A stretch of 64,000 bases of DNA from Streptomyces albofaciens JCM 4342 (GTDB taxonomy: Bacteria > Actinomycetota > Actinomycetes > Streptomycetales > Streptomycetaceae), in contig NZ_PDCM01000002.1 of NCBI RefSeq assembly GCF_008634025.1, forward strand, positions 1,736,001 to 1,800,000, written 5' to 3'. The notes below the pieces were generated by a model. It was not told the DNA's origin. It did not search any database and saw only the letters and a program-made list of their open reading frames with translations. Shown in pieces: positions 34,806-43,476 of this stretch; the stretch's first letter is position 1, and each line of letters starts with the position of its first letter. Position numbers and translations under genes: made by a program.

Positions 34806-35450
34806 ATGGCCGACGAGCACCGTACCCAGCTGACCGCCGAGATCGCGGCCAGCCCGCTGATCGCCATGCTCACCGAGCCCGGCTCACCCGCCGTACCGGC
34901 CGTGACCGAAGAACTCGGCAAGGCGGGCATCCGGGCCGTGGAGATCACCCTCACCTCGCCGGACGCGCTCGACGCCGTGCGGCGCAGCGTCGCCACCGGG
35001 GCCACCCTGGTGGGTGCCGGGACCGTACGCGACCGGGAGACCGCGCGGCGCGCGGTCGACGCGGGCGCGCACTACCTGCTCACCCCGGGAGTGCTGCCCG
35101 AGGTGCTGGACGAGGCCGCGGCGCTGGGCGTCCCCGTGGTGTGCGGCGCGTTCACCACCACCGAGGTGATGGAGGCCTGGCGGCTCGGCGCCGCCCTGGT
35201 GAAGCTCTTTCCCGCACGCCTGGGCGGGCCCGCGTACCTGGCCTCGCTCACGATGGCGTTCGCTGACATCCCGATCGTCCCGACCGGCGGCATCACCGCC
35301 GACGACCTGGCCGACTACTTCGCGGCGGGCGCCCACGCGGCGGCCCTCGGCCGCCCGCTCGTCGGCGACGCGCTGCACGGCGGAGACCCGGCCGGCGTAC
35401 GGCACCGGGCCGCCGGCCTCCTGGACCAGGTGCGCGCCGCACGGGCCTGA
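34806..35450 (+). CDS. KDPG/KHG-type class I aldolase
   Basis: A 214-residue (alpha/beta)8 aldolase similar to Eda. The conserved Glu is in A-V-E-I-T-L, the T-P-G-V phosphate/carboxylate loop is present, and the Schiff-base Lys is in L-V-K-L-F-P-A (about residue 135). The family cleaves or forms 4-hydroxy-2-oxo acids from pyruvate and an aldehyde. Here it sits in an operon with aminotransferases and a sugar-type dehydrogenase, so it may build a carbon skeleton rather than serve Entner-Doudoroff breakdown (inference). A GTG at 34800 overlapping the methyltransferase stop is an alternative start. Confidence 0.85.
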   Translation: MADEHRTQLTAEIAASPLIAMLTEPGSPAVPAVTEELGKAGIRAVEITLTSPDALDAVRRSVATGATLVGAGTVRDRETARRAVDAGAHYLLTPGVLPEVLDEAAALGVPVVCGAFTTTEVMEAWRLGAALVKLFPARLGGPAYLASLTMAFADIPIVPTGGITADDLADYFAAGAHAAALGRPLVGDALHGGDPAGVRHRAAGLLDQVRAARA

Positions 35451-35554
35451 GCCGCCCCGCCTGTCACGGCCGGCCCGCTCCCGCCCGCCGTGCCCCCTTC
35501 CCGGGCTCGCCGGGGCCGTACCCCACCACCGTTGTCTCGACGAAAGGGAGACCC

Positions 35555-36814
35555 TTGGGCCTGCACCGCTCCTTCGCCCTCGACGGCAAGGCCGAGCGCA
35601 TCGACGCTCTGGCGGCCAAACGCAAGAACGTGATCGCCTCCGACCAGATGGTCGAGGGCCACTACCCGGTCTTCGCCGACCGGGCCCACGGCGCCCACTT
35701 CTGGGACGTGGACGGCAACAAGTACCTCGACTTCTTCCTCTCGTACGGCACGGTCATCCTCGGCCACGCCGATCCGGACGTGGACGAGGCCGTGGTACGC
35801 GAGATCCGGCGGGGCTTCGCCACCGGTCTGATGAAGCCCATCCAGACCGAACTCATCGAAGAGCTCCTGGAGATCGTGCCGGGCGCCGAGATGGGCATGC
35901 TGCTGAAGACCGGCTCGGACGCGACCGCCGCGGCCGTGCGGCTGTCGCGCGCCTTCACCGGCCGCGACCGGGTGGTGCGCTGGGGCTACAACGGCTGGCA
36001 CGACTGGTGTGCCCAGTGGGACCACGGCATCCCGGCCGTCAGCCGGGCGCTGGTGGACACCTTCACCTACAACGACCTCGACTCGCTGCGCGCGGTGTTC
36101 GAGCGCCACCCCGGGCAGATCGCCTGCCTGGTCATGATGCCGTTCATGGTCGAGCGGCCCGCGCCGGGCTTCCTCGAAGGCGTACGGGAGCTGACCCGCG
36201 AACACGGCACGCTGCTGGTGTTCGACGAGATCCGCTCCGGGTTCCGCCTCGCCCTCGGCGGCGCCCAGGAGTACTACGGGGTCACCGCCGACCTGGTGAC
36301 GCTCAGCAAGGCGTTCGCCAACGGGTATGCGATCTCCGCGCTGACCGGGCGCGCCGATGTGCTGCGCACCCTGGACACGGTGCACATCTCGTCCACGTAC
36401 TACGCCAACGCCGACGCCATGGCCGCGGCGCTGGCCACGGTCCGCAAGCTGCGGTCGGGCGACCACCTGCGGCGGATCCGGCAGCTGGGCGAGCGCCTCC
36501 AGCGCGAACTCGGCGCGCTCGTCGCCGAGTCCGGGGCACCGATCGAGGTGGTGGGGCACCCGCCGATGCCCTTCCTCGACTTCGGCTTCGGCGACGAGGA
36601 ACGCAACCAGCGGGCCAAACGGAGCTTCTACGCGGCGACGATCGCCGAAGGCGTCTTCCTCCACCCCAACCACCACTGGTTCATCTCGGCGGCCACCACC
36701 GACGACGACATCGACACGGCGGTCCGCGCGGTGCGAAGCGGCCTGAAGGCGCTGGCCGCGGACGGATGGCTCGACGAAGGGCCGGCACGGCAGAAGGAGC
36801 ACGGAGCGTTATGA
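35555..36814 (+). CDS. Class III aminotransferase, glutamate-1-semialdehyde aminomutase-like
   Basis: A 419-residue fold-type I PLP enzyme. It has V-F-D-E-I-R-S-G-F (cofactor Asp) and the PLP lysine in T-L-S-K-A-F-A-N-G-Y, and S-S-T-Y-Y-A-N near 280. It starts at TTG after AAAGGGAG. The sequence is GSAM-like but the operon has no haem genes, so it likely aminates or deaminates a keto-sugar, cyclitol or semialdehyde, as the class III enzymes do in aminoglycoside pathways. Its final sense codon (36809-36811) is TTA, and the ATGA overlap links it to the next gene. Confidence 0.85.
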   Translation: MGLHRSFALDGKAERIDALAAKRKNVIASDQMVEGHYPVFADRAHGAHFWDVDGNKYLDFFLSYGTVILGHADPDVDEAVVREIRRGFATGLMKPIQTELIEELLEIVPGAEMGMLLKTGSDATAAAVRLSRAFTGRDRVVRWGYNGWHDWCAQWDHGIPAVSRALVDTFTYNDLDSLRAVFERHPGQIACLVMMPFMVERPAPGFLEGVRELTREHGTLLVFDEIRSGFRLALGGAQEYYGVTADLVTLSKAFANGYAISALTGRADVLRTLDTVHISSTYYANADAMAAALATVRKLRSGDHLRRIRQLGERLQRELGALVAESGAPIEVVGHPPMPFLDFGFGDEERNQRAKRSFYAATIAEGVFLHPNHHWFISAATTDDDIDTAVRAVRSGLKALAADGWLDEGPARQKEHGAL

Positions 36815-38193
36815 CCGAGACCGACATACGGCTCGCCGGCCCCGCCGACGGCGGCACTCCCGCGGCGGGCCACCACGGCTGGGGGATGCTGCGTCCGCGC
36901 ACCCGCACAGCGACGCACTGGGCCGAGGAACAAGAGGTCATCGGACCCGGGCTGCAGGCGGTGATGCTGCTGTCGCGGCTGTGCGTGGTGGCGGCGGACG
37001 GCGCCGAACTCGTCGACATCGACGGCAACCGCATCATCGACTTCCAGGGAGCGGGCGGCGTCAACTCCATCGGCCACGCGGAGCCGCGCTTCGTGGCGGC
37101 CCTCGCCCAGGAGCTGACCCGGGCCACGGCCGGTGCCTTCGCCACGCCCGCCCGGCTCGACATGGTGCGGGTGCTGCGCGACTTCCTCCCGGACGAGCTG
37201 GACACCATCCAGCTCTACAGCGGGGGCACGGAGGCGGTGGAGGCGGCGTTGCGGCTGGCCAAGTCGGTCACCGGCAAGCACGAGTTCCTCTCCTTCTGGG
37301 GCGGTTTCCACGGCAAGACGATGGGGAGCCTGGCGCTGACCGCCGGCGCCCGCTCGGGCCTGGGACCGCTGCCCCCCGGCTACTTCTCCGCGCCGTACGC
37401 CAACTGCTACCACTGCCCCTTCAAGCTCACCGCGCCCGGCTGCGGCTTCGCGTGCGTGGAGCACGCCCGTGACGTGATCAAGGAGAACTCCACCGGGGCG
37501 CTCGCCGCGATCGTGGTGGAGCCGGTGCAGGGCAGGTCCGGCAACGTGGTGCCGCCGCCCGGTTACCTGACGGCGCTGGGCGAGGTGGCCCGGGAGTTCG
37601 ACGCGCTGCTGATCTCCGACGAGATGATGACCGGCTTCGGCCGCACCGGCGCCGCCTTCGCCCACCAGCACGAGGACGTGCGCCCCGATGTGCTGACCGT
37701 CGGCAAGGGCATGGGCGGCGGCTATCCGGTCACCGGAGTCGTCGCCGCCGCGGAGACCATGGCCGCGGCCCCCTTCTCCGACCCCAGCGCCAGTTCCTCC
37801 AGCTTCGGCGCCTTCCCGATGGCGTGCCGCGCCGTGGCCACCACCACGGGCATCATCGGCGACGACAAGCTCGTCGCGAACGCCGCCGAACGCGGCCGGG
37901 AGATGCTCGACCAGCTGAGCGACCTGGTCGAGTCGGCCCCCCTCGTCGGCGACGTGCGCGGCTCGGGGCTCGCGCTCGGCATCGAACTGGTCGTGGACAA
38001 GCAGACCCGCGAGCCCGCGCCCAAGAGCGTGGTGCAACGCGTCTACCTCGAACTCATGGAGGCCGGCGTGCTGGTGATGCTCGGCGGCAACACGCTGCGG
38101 CTCTACCCGCCGCTGACGATCGGTCGCGACCAGGCGGAGACCGCCGTCGGCATCATCCGAGAGACGCTGCTGCGCACCAGGGGCGAGGAATGA
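36811..38193 (+). CDS. Class III aminotransferase, diaminobutyrate/4-aminobutyrate-like
   Basis: A 460-residue PLP transaminase. It shows the Y-S-G-G-T-E-A-V-E-A cofactor loop, W-G-G-F-H-G-K-T, a Cys-containing C-Y-H-C-P-F segment, I-S-D-E-M-M-T-G-F-G-R-T with the cofactor Asp, and the PLP lysine in V-G-K-G-M-G-G-G-Y. It is only distantly related to the preceding aminotransferase, so two different amino groups or a coupled amino-donor step are likely. Overlaps on both sides (ATGA) show tight translational coupling. Confidence 0.85.
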   Translation: MTETDIRLAGPADGGTPAAGHHGWGMLRPRTRTATHWAEEQEVIGPGLQAVMLLSRLCVVAADGAELVDIDGNRIIDFQGAGGVNSIGHAEPRFVAALAQELTRATAGAFATPARLDMVRVLRDFLPDELDTIQLYSGGTEAVEAALRLAKSVTGKHEFLSFWGGFHGKTMGSLALTAGARSGLGPLPPGYFSAPYANCYHCPFKLTAPGCGFACVEHARDVIKENSTGALAAIVVEPVQGRSGNVVPPPGYLTALGEVAREFDALLISDEMMTGFGRTGAAFAHQHEDVRPDVLTVGKGMGGGYPVTGVVAAAETMAAAPFSDPSASSSSFGAFPMACRAVATTTGIIGDDKLVANAAERGREMLDQLSDLVESAPLVGDVRGSGLALGIELVVDKQTREPAPKSVVQRVYLELMEAGVLVMLGGNTLRLYPPLTIGRDQAETAVGIIRETLLRTRGEE

Positions 38194-39008
38194 CCGCGGT
38201 GCTCGACGCCGCCCGCCTCACCGCGACGGCCCTGCGGGCCGCCACGGCCGCCGGGGACGAACTGCTGCGCCGCCGGGACGCTCCGCGCTCGGTGCGCACC
38301 AAGGAGGGCGACGCGCCGGTCAGCGACGCCGATCTGGCCGCGGAGCGGGGCGCGCTGGCCGTGCTGCGCTCCGAGACCCCCGACTTCGCGGTCGTGTCGG
38401 AGGAGGCCGGCCCGGACGGGGCCGACGACGGGCGGCCGACCTGGATCGTCGACCCCCTCGACGGCACCACCAACTACCTGCGCGGGCTCCCCGACTACGC
38501 GGTCGCGCTGGCCCTCGTCGTGGCGGGCCGCGCGGAGCTGTCGCTGATCCTGCTGCCCGAGTACGGCACCGTGTTCCGGGCCGTCGCCGGGGCGGGCGCC
38601 TTCCGCACCGAGGTGCCGCTGCGCATCCCGGGCCGCCCGCCCGGCCGCCCGCTCGCGGGCACCGGCTTCGGCACCGAAGGCGTGGTGCGCGAGCGCCAGT
38701 GTTCGGTGGCGGACCGGCTGCTGCGCGCGGGCTTCGAGATACGGGAGCCGGGCAGCGCGTCCACGGGGCTGTGCCGGGTCGCGTCGGGCGCGTACGACGG
38801 CTATCTGGAGTTCGGCATCGGGGTGTGGGACACCGTGCCCGGTGCGCTGCTGGTCAGTGAGGCGGGCGGGACGGTCACCGGGTGGGGCGGCGGGGCCTTC
38901 ACGCCCCGGCACGGCCATCTCGTCGCCGCCTCGCCCGCCGTACACGAGCGACTGGTCGAGGCCGGGGGCCCCTGCCCGCCGGCCGCGGAGGGGGGAGGAC
39001 CCGTATGA
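38190..39008 (+). CDS. Inositol-monophosphatase-family sugar/cyclitol phosphatase
   Basis: A 272-residue Mg2+/Li+-sensitive phosphatase family protein. The metal sites are E-E-A-G (about residue 71), I-V-D-P-L-D-G-T-T-N-Y (about residue 88), and W-D-T-V-P-G near the C-terminus. Normal length. The family dephosphorylates inositol-1-phosphate, histidinol phosphate or amino-sugar phosphates. Next to a Gfo/Idh dehydrogenase and two aminotransferases it most likely removes the phosphate from a cyclitol or sugar intermediate. Confidence 0.88.
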   Translation: MTAVLDAARLTATALRAATAAGDELLRRRDAPRSVRTKEGDAPVSDADLAAERGALAVLRSETPDFAVVSEEAGPDGADDGRPTWIVDPLDGTTNYLRGLPDYAVALALVVAGRAELSLILLPEYGTVFRAVAGAGAFRTEVPLRIPGRPPGRPLAGTGFGTEGVVRERQCSVADRLLRAGFEIREPGSASTGLCRVASGAYDGYLEFGIGVWDTVPGALLVSEAGGTVTGWGGGAFTPRHGHLVAASPAVHERLVEAGGPCPPAAEGGGPV

Positions 39009-40114
39009 GCGAGACACCCGGTTCCCGCGCGCCGATCGGCCGGGAGGCGACGGTCTCCGTGGCCGTCATCGGGTTCGGCACGGCGGGCGGCGGACGGCTG
39101 AGCGGTTACGGGGCCGTGCCCGGCGTCGAGGTGACGGCGGTGGTGGACCCGTCACCCGAGCGGCGGGAGCAGGCGGCCCGGCTGCTGCCGCACGGACGGG
39201 TCTTCGCCTCGTACGAGGCGCTGGCGGCGAGCGATGCCACCGATGTCGACGTCGTCGACGTCTGCGCGCCGCCGGTCCTGCACGCCCCGCTCACCCGTGC
39301 GGCGCTCGCCGCGGGCAAGCACGTCATCTGCGAGAAGCCGGTGGCGGTGCGCGGTGCGGAGGCGCGGGAGCTGAACGCGCTGGCCCGCGACCGGGGGCGG
39401 TTGCTGTTCCCGTCGCACAACTACGGGACGTCGCCCCTGATGCGGACGCTCCAGCAGGCGGTGGGCGGCGGATCCGCCGGCCCGGCCACGGCCGGGGACG
39501 GCGCGGAAGACGGCGAAGGGGCGGGCGGCGTCGGACGGCTGGAGTCGGCGACCTTCCGCATCCTGCGCGACCGGCACGCGCGCGGGGTGCCGGGCTTCGC
39601 CCCCGACTGGCGACGCTCCGCCGAGCTGGCGGGCGGCGGCATCCTGCTGGATCACGGCACGCACTGCGTCTACATGGCGCTGCGGCTCTTCGGCCGGGCG
39701 CCCGGGAAGCTGTCCTGCACCGTGGAGCGGCCCGGCGGGGATCCGGCGGCGGTGGACGAAGCGGCCCGGCTGCGGCTGGACTTCGGCGACGGGCAGTGCG
39801 ACATCGAGCTGAGCTGGACGAGCGGCGAACGCTCCAACCACTACTCCGTCTCCGGCTCCGCCGGTGTGCTCAGCATCGACGACGGAGAGGTCACCGGCCG
39901 CACCCGGGCGGGCGAGTGGCGGCGCTCCCTGGTCTCGCCGAGCAAGGACCAGACGCACCTGGAGTGGTTCGCGCCGATGTACGAGGACTTCCGCCGGGTC
40001 CTGGCCGCGCCCGGGCTCTGGGACCGCTGCGCCCGGGAGATCGAGGACACCGCACGGATCGTCGAGGCGGCCTACGCGTCGGCGGCGGCGGGCGGCCGCA
40101 CCGTGCCGATCTGA
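39005..40114 (+). CDS. Gfo/Idh/MocA-family dehydrogenase
   Basis: A 369-residue NAD(P)-dependent oxidoreductase. The Rossmann motif V-I-G-F-G-T-A-G is at residues about 20-27. The catalytic C-E-K-P-V-A lysine is near residue 116, and G-G-G-I-L-L-D-H-G-T-H-C contains the active-site Asp/His pair. A 25-residue Gly/Glu-rich insert (about 157-180) is unusual. The family oxidises sugars or cyclitols at a secondary alcohol (inositol dehydrogenase, NtdC, PtmA-type). It can provide the ketone for one of the aminotransferases. Last gene of the left operon. Confidence 0.88.
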   Translation: MSETPGSRAPIGREATVSVAVIGFGTAGGGRLSGYGAVPGVEVTAVVDPSPERREQAARLLPHGRVFASYEALAASDATDVDVVDVCAPPVLHAPLTRAALAAGKHVICEKPVAVRGAEARELNALARDRGRLLFPSHNYGTSPLMRTLQQAVGGGSAGPATAGDGAEDGEGAGGVGRLESATFRILRDRHARGVPGFAPDWRRSAELAGGGILLDHGTHCVYMALRLFGRAPGKLSCTVERPGGDPAAVDEAARLRLDFGDGQCDIELSWTSGERSNHYSVSGSAGVLSIDDGEVTGRTRAGEWRRSLVSPSKDQTHLEWFAPMYEDFRRVLAAPGLWDRCAREIEDTARIVEAAYASAAAGGRTVPI

Positions 40115-40140
40115 TCCGCCGGGCGGACCCCGGGGCCGCC

Positions 40141-40175
40141 GCGGGGCACCGGCCGGTACGCCGGCCGGGCCCCGC
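40141..40175. terminator. Bidirectional terminator
   Basis: Fifteen-pair stem GCGGGGC-(A)-CCGGCCGG / CCGGCCGGGCCCCGC with one bulged A and a 4-base loop, between the stops of the convergent Gfo/Idh and glycosyltransferase genes. Confidence 0.75.
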
Positions 40176-40190
40176 GCCCGGGACACCGGG

Positions 40191-41105
40191 TCAGGCCGCC
40201 GGGGTCCCGCCGATCGCCCGGGCGAGCAGCGGGCCCTCCTCCGTCAGGTTGTCGAAGGTGGTGGAACGTTCATGGGAGGCGAAGTAGTGGCAGATCACCC
40301 GGTCGTCGATGACGGGCAGCCACTCCAGGCGGCCGGACCGGTAGGGCTCGCCCAGGTCACGCACGCGGCCGTCGCCCAGCCGCCCGCCGAGCAGCGAGTA
40401 CGACATCTGCGTCACATAGCGCGGGGCGAAGCTGATCTCCCGGGGCAGCGCCTTGAGGGTGCGCTCCAGGAAGTCCGCGTCGAAGAAGGCGGCGGTGTCG
40501 GCAGCGGCGAACCCGCAGCACATGTACGGCACGTACGGGGTGCCGGGCAGGTGGTCCGCTATCCAGTGCACGCCCTGGGGCTCCCAGCCGAACTCGGGCG
40601 AGTACAGGAAGGCGGGGCGCTCGTCCGGTTCGGCGGCCGCCCACTCGACGAGCGCCTGCGGACGCGAGAGGAAGACCACGTCGCTGTCCATGCTGACCAC
40701 CAGCGGGGCCTCGCTCAGCAGGAAGTAGTCCACGAGTTGGAGGATGCGGACGTTGTTGCGGCGGACGGCGGCGAGCGTGGGGTGGTCCGCGAGCCGCTCG
40801 GCCACGCGCCGGTCCGCCTCGGCGCGGCCGATGACCCGGGCCCCGGGCACCTGGCGGCGCAGCCTGCGGATGTCGCGCGCGGTGAGCGTGCCGTCGTCGT
40901 GCACGACCGGCGTCACCTCGGGCCAGTGGCGGGCCAGCGACTTGGCGGCGAAGAGGTAGAGGGGCACGTGGTCGGAGGAGACCAGGCTGTGCACCTCCAC
41001 TCCGTGCTCCGCGGTGAAGCGGGGGGCCTTCGTGGCGAGCAGCCGGCGGGTGAGGGCGAACGCGTCCTGAGTGCTTCCTGCGGTGACGGTTCCGGACTGG
41101 CTCAT
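40191..41105 (-). CDS. GT-A type glycosyltransferase-like protein (DUF6492-like)
   Basis: A 304-residue protein with a nucleotide-sugar transferase look. A D-S-D metal motif lies in V-S-M-D-S-D-V-V-F (about residue 137). I read similarity to DUF6492-type bacterial transferases, with a C-terminal H-Y-F-A-S-H. There is no signal peptide or membrane segment. The start follows AAGGAGA; only 27 bases separate it from the divergent gene at 41133. It is the only inward minus-strand gene of the cluster's left half. A cytosolic glycosyl transfer to the scaffold is likely. Confidence 0.7.
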   Translation of the reverse strand: MSQSGTVTAGSTQDAFALTRRLLATKAPRFTAEHGVEVHSLVSSDHVPLYLFAAKSLARHWPEVTPVVHDDGTLTARDIRRLRRQVPGARVIGRAEADRRVAERLADHPTLAAVRRNNVRILQLVDYFLLSEAPLVVSMDSDVVFLSRPQALVEWAAAEPDERPAFLYSPEFGWEPQGVHWIADHLPGTPYVPYMCCGFAAADTAAFFDADFLERTLKALPREISFAPRYVTQMSYSLLGGRLGDGRVRDLGEPYRSGRLEWLPVIDDRVICHYFASHERSTTFDNLTEEGPLLARAIGGTPAA

Positions 41106-41132
41106 GCGGGTCTCCTTGACCGAAGGACAAAC

Positions 41133-41789
41133 ATGAACGAACACCCCAATTATGATCAAATCCCAGCCCCAGCAATAGAGTTGGGGCTGCTCTTCCTGAC
41201 TTCGCACGAGGCTGACGTGGTGCGTGAGGCGACCGCGATGCTCATTCCCGGCCCCGCCGACGCCCCGGGCGAGACCGCCCCGGGAGCCCGGGAGGCGGAT
41301 GTCGTGCGGTACGTCGACCGCCTGCTCGGCGCGTTCGAGGCCGACCCGCCGCTGGTCTACGCGTCGGGACGGGCCGACGGGTCCTTCCTGCCGCTCTCCC
41401 CCGCCCAGCGGGTGGGCTGGCGCCGTCGCGTCGACGGCCTCCAGCACGCCTACCGGTCCGGCGTGCGGACCCTGGACCGGCTCACGGGCGGTGACTTCGC
41501 CGGCGCGCCGCCCGGGACCCGGCACCGGGCACTGTGCGACGCCGAGGCCACCGCCTTCCGGGACCTGCTCTTCGACCACGCGATCGAGGGGACCTACGGC
41601 GACCCGGTCTACCGGGGCCGGCCCACCCCGGCGGGCCGCACGGACCTGGGACTTCCCGGCGTCCGGGAGGGCGGCCCCGATCCCGTCCGGCCCCATGCCG
41701 GCGAGGGCCCCGACCCCGTCGCCGCCCTGGCCCGGCACTTCCTGGAAGCGGCCCGCGCGGTCGCGTCGCCGGGGGGCTCCGATGGCTGA
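41133..41789 (+). CDS. Gluconate 2-dehydrogenase subunit 3-like protein
   Basis: A 218-residue protein of the gluconate-2-dehydrogenase subunit 3 family. Family features are L-F-L-T-S-H-E-A-D-V-V-R-E-A-T-A-M-L-I-P-G and, near the C-terminus, G-D-P-V-Y-R-G. No Tat signal is evident, unlike many relatives. It overlaps the GMC flavoprotein gene by 8 bases, and such small subunits normally partner that flavoprotein. Start is ATG 41133 after GAAGGA. Confidence 0.8.
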   Translation: MNEHPNYDQIPAPAIELGLLFLTSHEADVVREATAMLIPGPADAPGETAPGAREADVVRYVDRLLGAFEADPPLVYASGRADGSFLPLSPAQRVGWRRRVDGLQHAYRSGVRTLDRLTGGDFAGAPPGTRHRALCDAEATAFRDLLFDHAIEGTYGDPVYRGRPTPAGRTDLGLPGVREGGPDPVRPHAGEGPDPVAALARHFLEAARAVASPGGSDG

Positions 41790-43476
41790 GCGCGCGGTGG
41801 TCGTGGGCAGCGGCCCCGGCGGCTCGGTGGCGGCGATGGTGCTGGCCGAGGCCGGCTGGGAGGTCACCGTACTGGAGCGCGGTCCCAACCACTTCGAGGA
41901 CCTGCGGGACCCGGCGCCGCGGCACACGTTCTCCACGGATGAGATCAAGGGCCCGGTGCGCGGCTTCGAGTACCCCGATCCCCTGGCCGAGCCCCGGGTC
42001 TTCCACGACCGCGGATTCCCCGGGCCGCCGTACACCGGTTTCGTCAACGCTCTGCCCGCGGCCGTCGGCGGGGGCTCCGTGCACTGGGACGCCAAGACAC
42101 CCCGGCTGTGGGACCTGGATTTCGCCAAGCGCTCGATGCTGGGGCCGCTGCCGGACGCCTCCGTCGTGGACTGGCCGTTCGACTACGCCGAACTCGCCCC
42201 GTACTACACCGAGACGGAGGCGCTGCTGGGCGTACAGGGCGACCGGGCCGCGCTGCCCGCCGTACCGACGCTGCGCCACGCGCCGCGCGACGGGGACTTC
42301 CCCCTGCCGCCGGGACCCGGCCAAGGGTCCTCGGTGCGGGCCGCGCAGGGGGCGCGGGCGCTCGGGCTGCGCCCCTACCCGATGCCGATGGCCGCCAACT
42401 CCCGCCCGTACCAGGGCCGGCCGGCCTGCACCGACTGCGGCGCGTGCTGCGGATACGGCTGCCCGAACCAGTCGCGCGGCAGCGCACTGGCCGCGCTGCG
42501 CAGGGCGGTGCTCGCCGGGGCCGAGGTGCTGCCGCTGGCCACGGCCGTCTCGGTACGGCATGCCGGGCGCCGGGCGAGCGGTGTGGTGTACGCGGACGCC
42601 GAGGGGCGCCGCGTGGAGTTGCCCGCCGACCGGGTGGTGCTGGCGGGTTCGGCGGTCGAGAGCTGCCGGCTGGCGCTGCTGTCCGGGCTGCCGGACCCTT
42701 CGGGTCTGCTGGGCCGCCACCTGATGTTCCACTGGTACTCCGTCGCCTACGGGCTGTTCCTGGGCGAACGGGTGCGCAGCCCGCGCGGGCGCAACATCAC
42801 GCACGCCCTGGACGACTTCGCCGATCCCGACCACCCCGGCGCCCGGGAAGCGGCCCGGGAGGCCGGACTGCCGTATCTGCGCGGCGGCGTGGTGGAACTG
42901 GGCGGGGGGCAGCCGGGGCCCGTGACCGAGGGCCGGATCTACCGGCGGCTGCTGCCGAAGCTCGCAGGTACCCCCTACGGCCCGGCCTTCCGGCGGCTGA
43001 TGCGCGAAAGCCCGCTGCGGGACCGCCTGCTGGGCGTGCAGATGCACGGCGAGGACGTCTCCCAGCGGGACAACCGGGTCGAGCTGGAGCCCGGCACCCG
43101 GGACTGGCTGGGGGTGCCGGTGCCCCGGATCACCTGGGCGCCGCACCGCCACGAGACCGCGGCACAGCGCTTCTACCTGCCCCGGCTGGCCGCGCTGCTG
43201 CGCGCGGCCGGCGCGGACGAGGTGGCGGCGGTCCCGGAGACGCGCTCCCCGGCCTTTCCCGGCGAACCGGGCACCGTACCGGGGAACTTCCACACCCTCG
43301 GCGGGATGCGGATGAGCGACGACCCCGGGGCGGGCGTCACCGACGGGGTGGGCCGGATGCACGCCCTGGACAACGTCTTCGTCGCCGACGGCAGCCTCTT
43401 CCCCACCTCCGGGGCGCACAACCCGACTCTGACGATCATGGCCACCGCGCTACGCAACACCAGGGGGACCCTTTGA
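41782..43476 (+). CDS. GMC-family FAD-dependent oxidoreductase
   Basis: A 564-residue flavoprotein of the gluconate/choline-dehydrogenase group. The FAD motif G-S-G-P-G-G-S is at residues 9-15. A Cys-rich box C-T-D-C-G-A-C-C-G-Y-G-C (about residues 216-227) is seen in related dehydrogenases. The catalytic His/Asn are in F-H-T-L-G-G-M-R-M-S and S-G-A-H-N-P-T-L. It oxidises a primary or secondary alcohol of a polyol or sugar. In neomycin/butirosin pathways GMC enzymes (NeoQ, BtrQ) make the 6'-aldehyde that a class III aminotransferase then aminates; here the same two families occur together. Confidence 0.88.
   Translation: MAERAVVVGSGPGGSVAAMVLAEAGWEVTVLERGPNHFEDLRDPAPRHTFSTDEIKGPVRGFEYPDPLAEPRVFHDRGFPGPPYTGFVNALPAAVGGGSVHWDAKTPRLWDLDFAKRSMLGPLPDASVVDWPFDYAELAPYYTETEALLGVQGDRAALPAVPTLRHAPRDGDFPLPPGPGQGSSVRAAQGARALGLRPYPMPMAANSRPYQGRPACTDCGACCGYGCPNQSRGSALAALRRAVLAGAEVLPLATAVSVRHAGRRASGVVYADAEGRRVELPADRVVLAGSAVESCRLALLSGLPDPSGLLGRHLMFHWYSVAYGLFLGERVRSPRGRNITHALDDFADPDHPGAREAAREAGLPYLRGGVVELGGGQPGPVTEGRIYRRLLPKLAGTPYGPAFRRLMRESPLRDRLLGVQMHGEDVSQRDNRVELEPGTRDWLGVPVPRITWAPHRHETAAQRFYLPRLAALLRAAGADEVAAVPETRSPAFPGEPGTVPGNFHTLGGMRMSDDPGAGVTDGVGRMHALDNVFVADGSLFPTSGAHNPTLTIMATALRNTRGTL

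Noticed and set aside
35451..35554. CACGGC/GCCGTG arms between aldolase and aminotransferase genes
   Set aside because: Six-base stem with a long loop is expected by chance at this G+C content.
35555..36814. Calling the gene hemL (haem biosynthesis)
   Set aside because: GSAM-like sequence, but it lies within an amino-polyol operon with no haem genes and bears a terminal TTA codon; a housekeeping role is unlikely.
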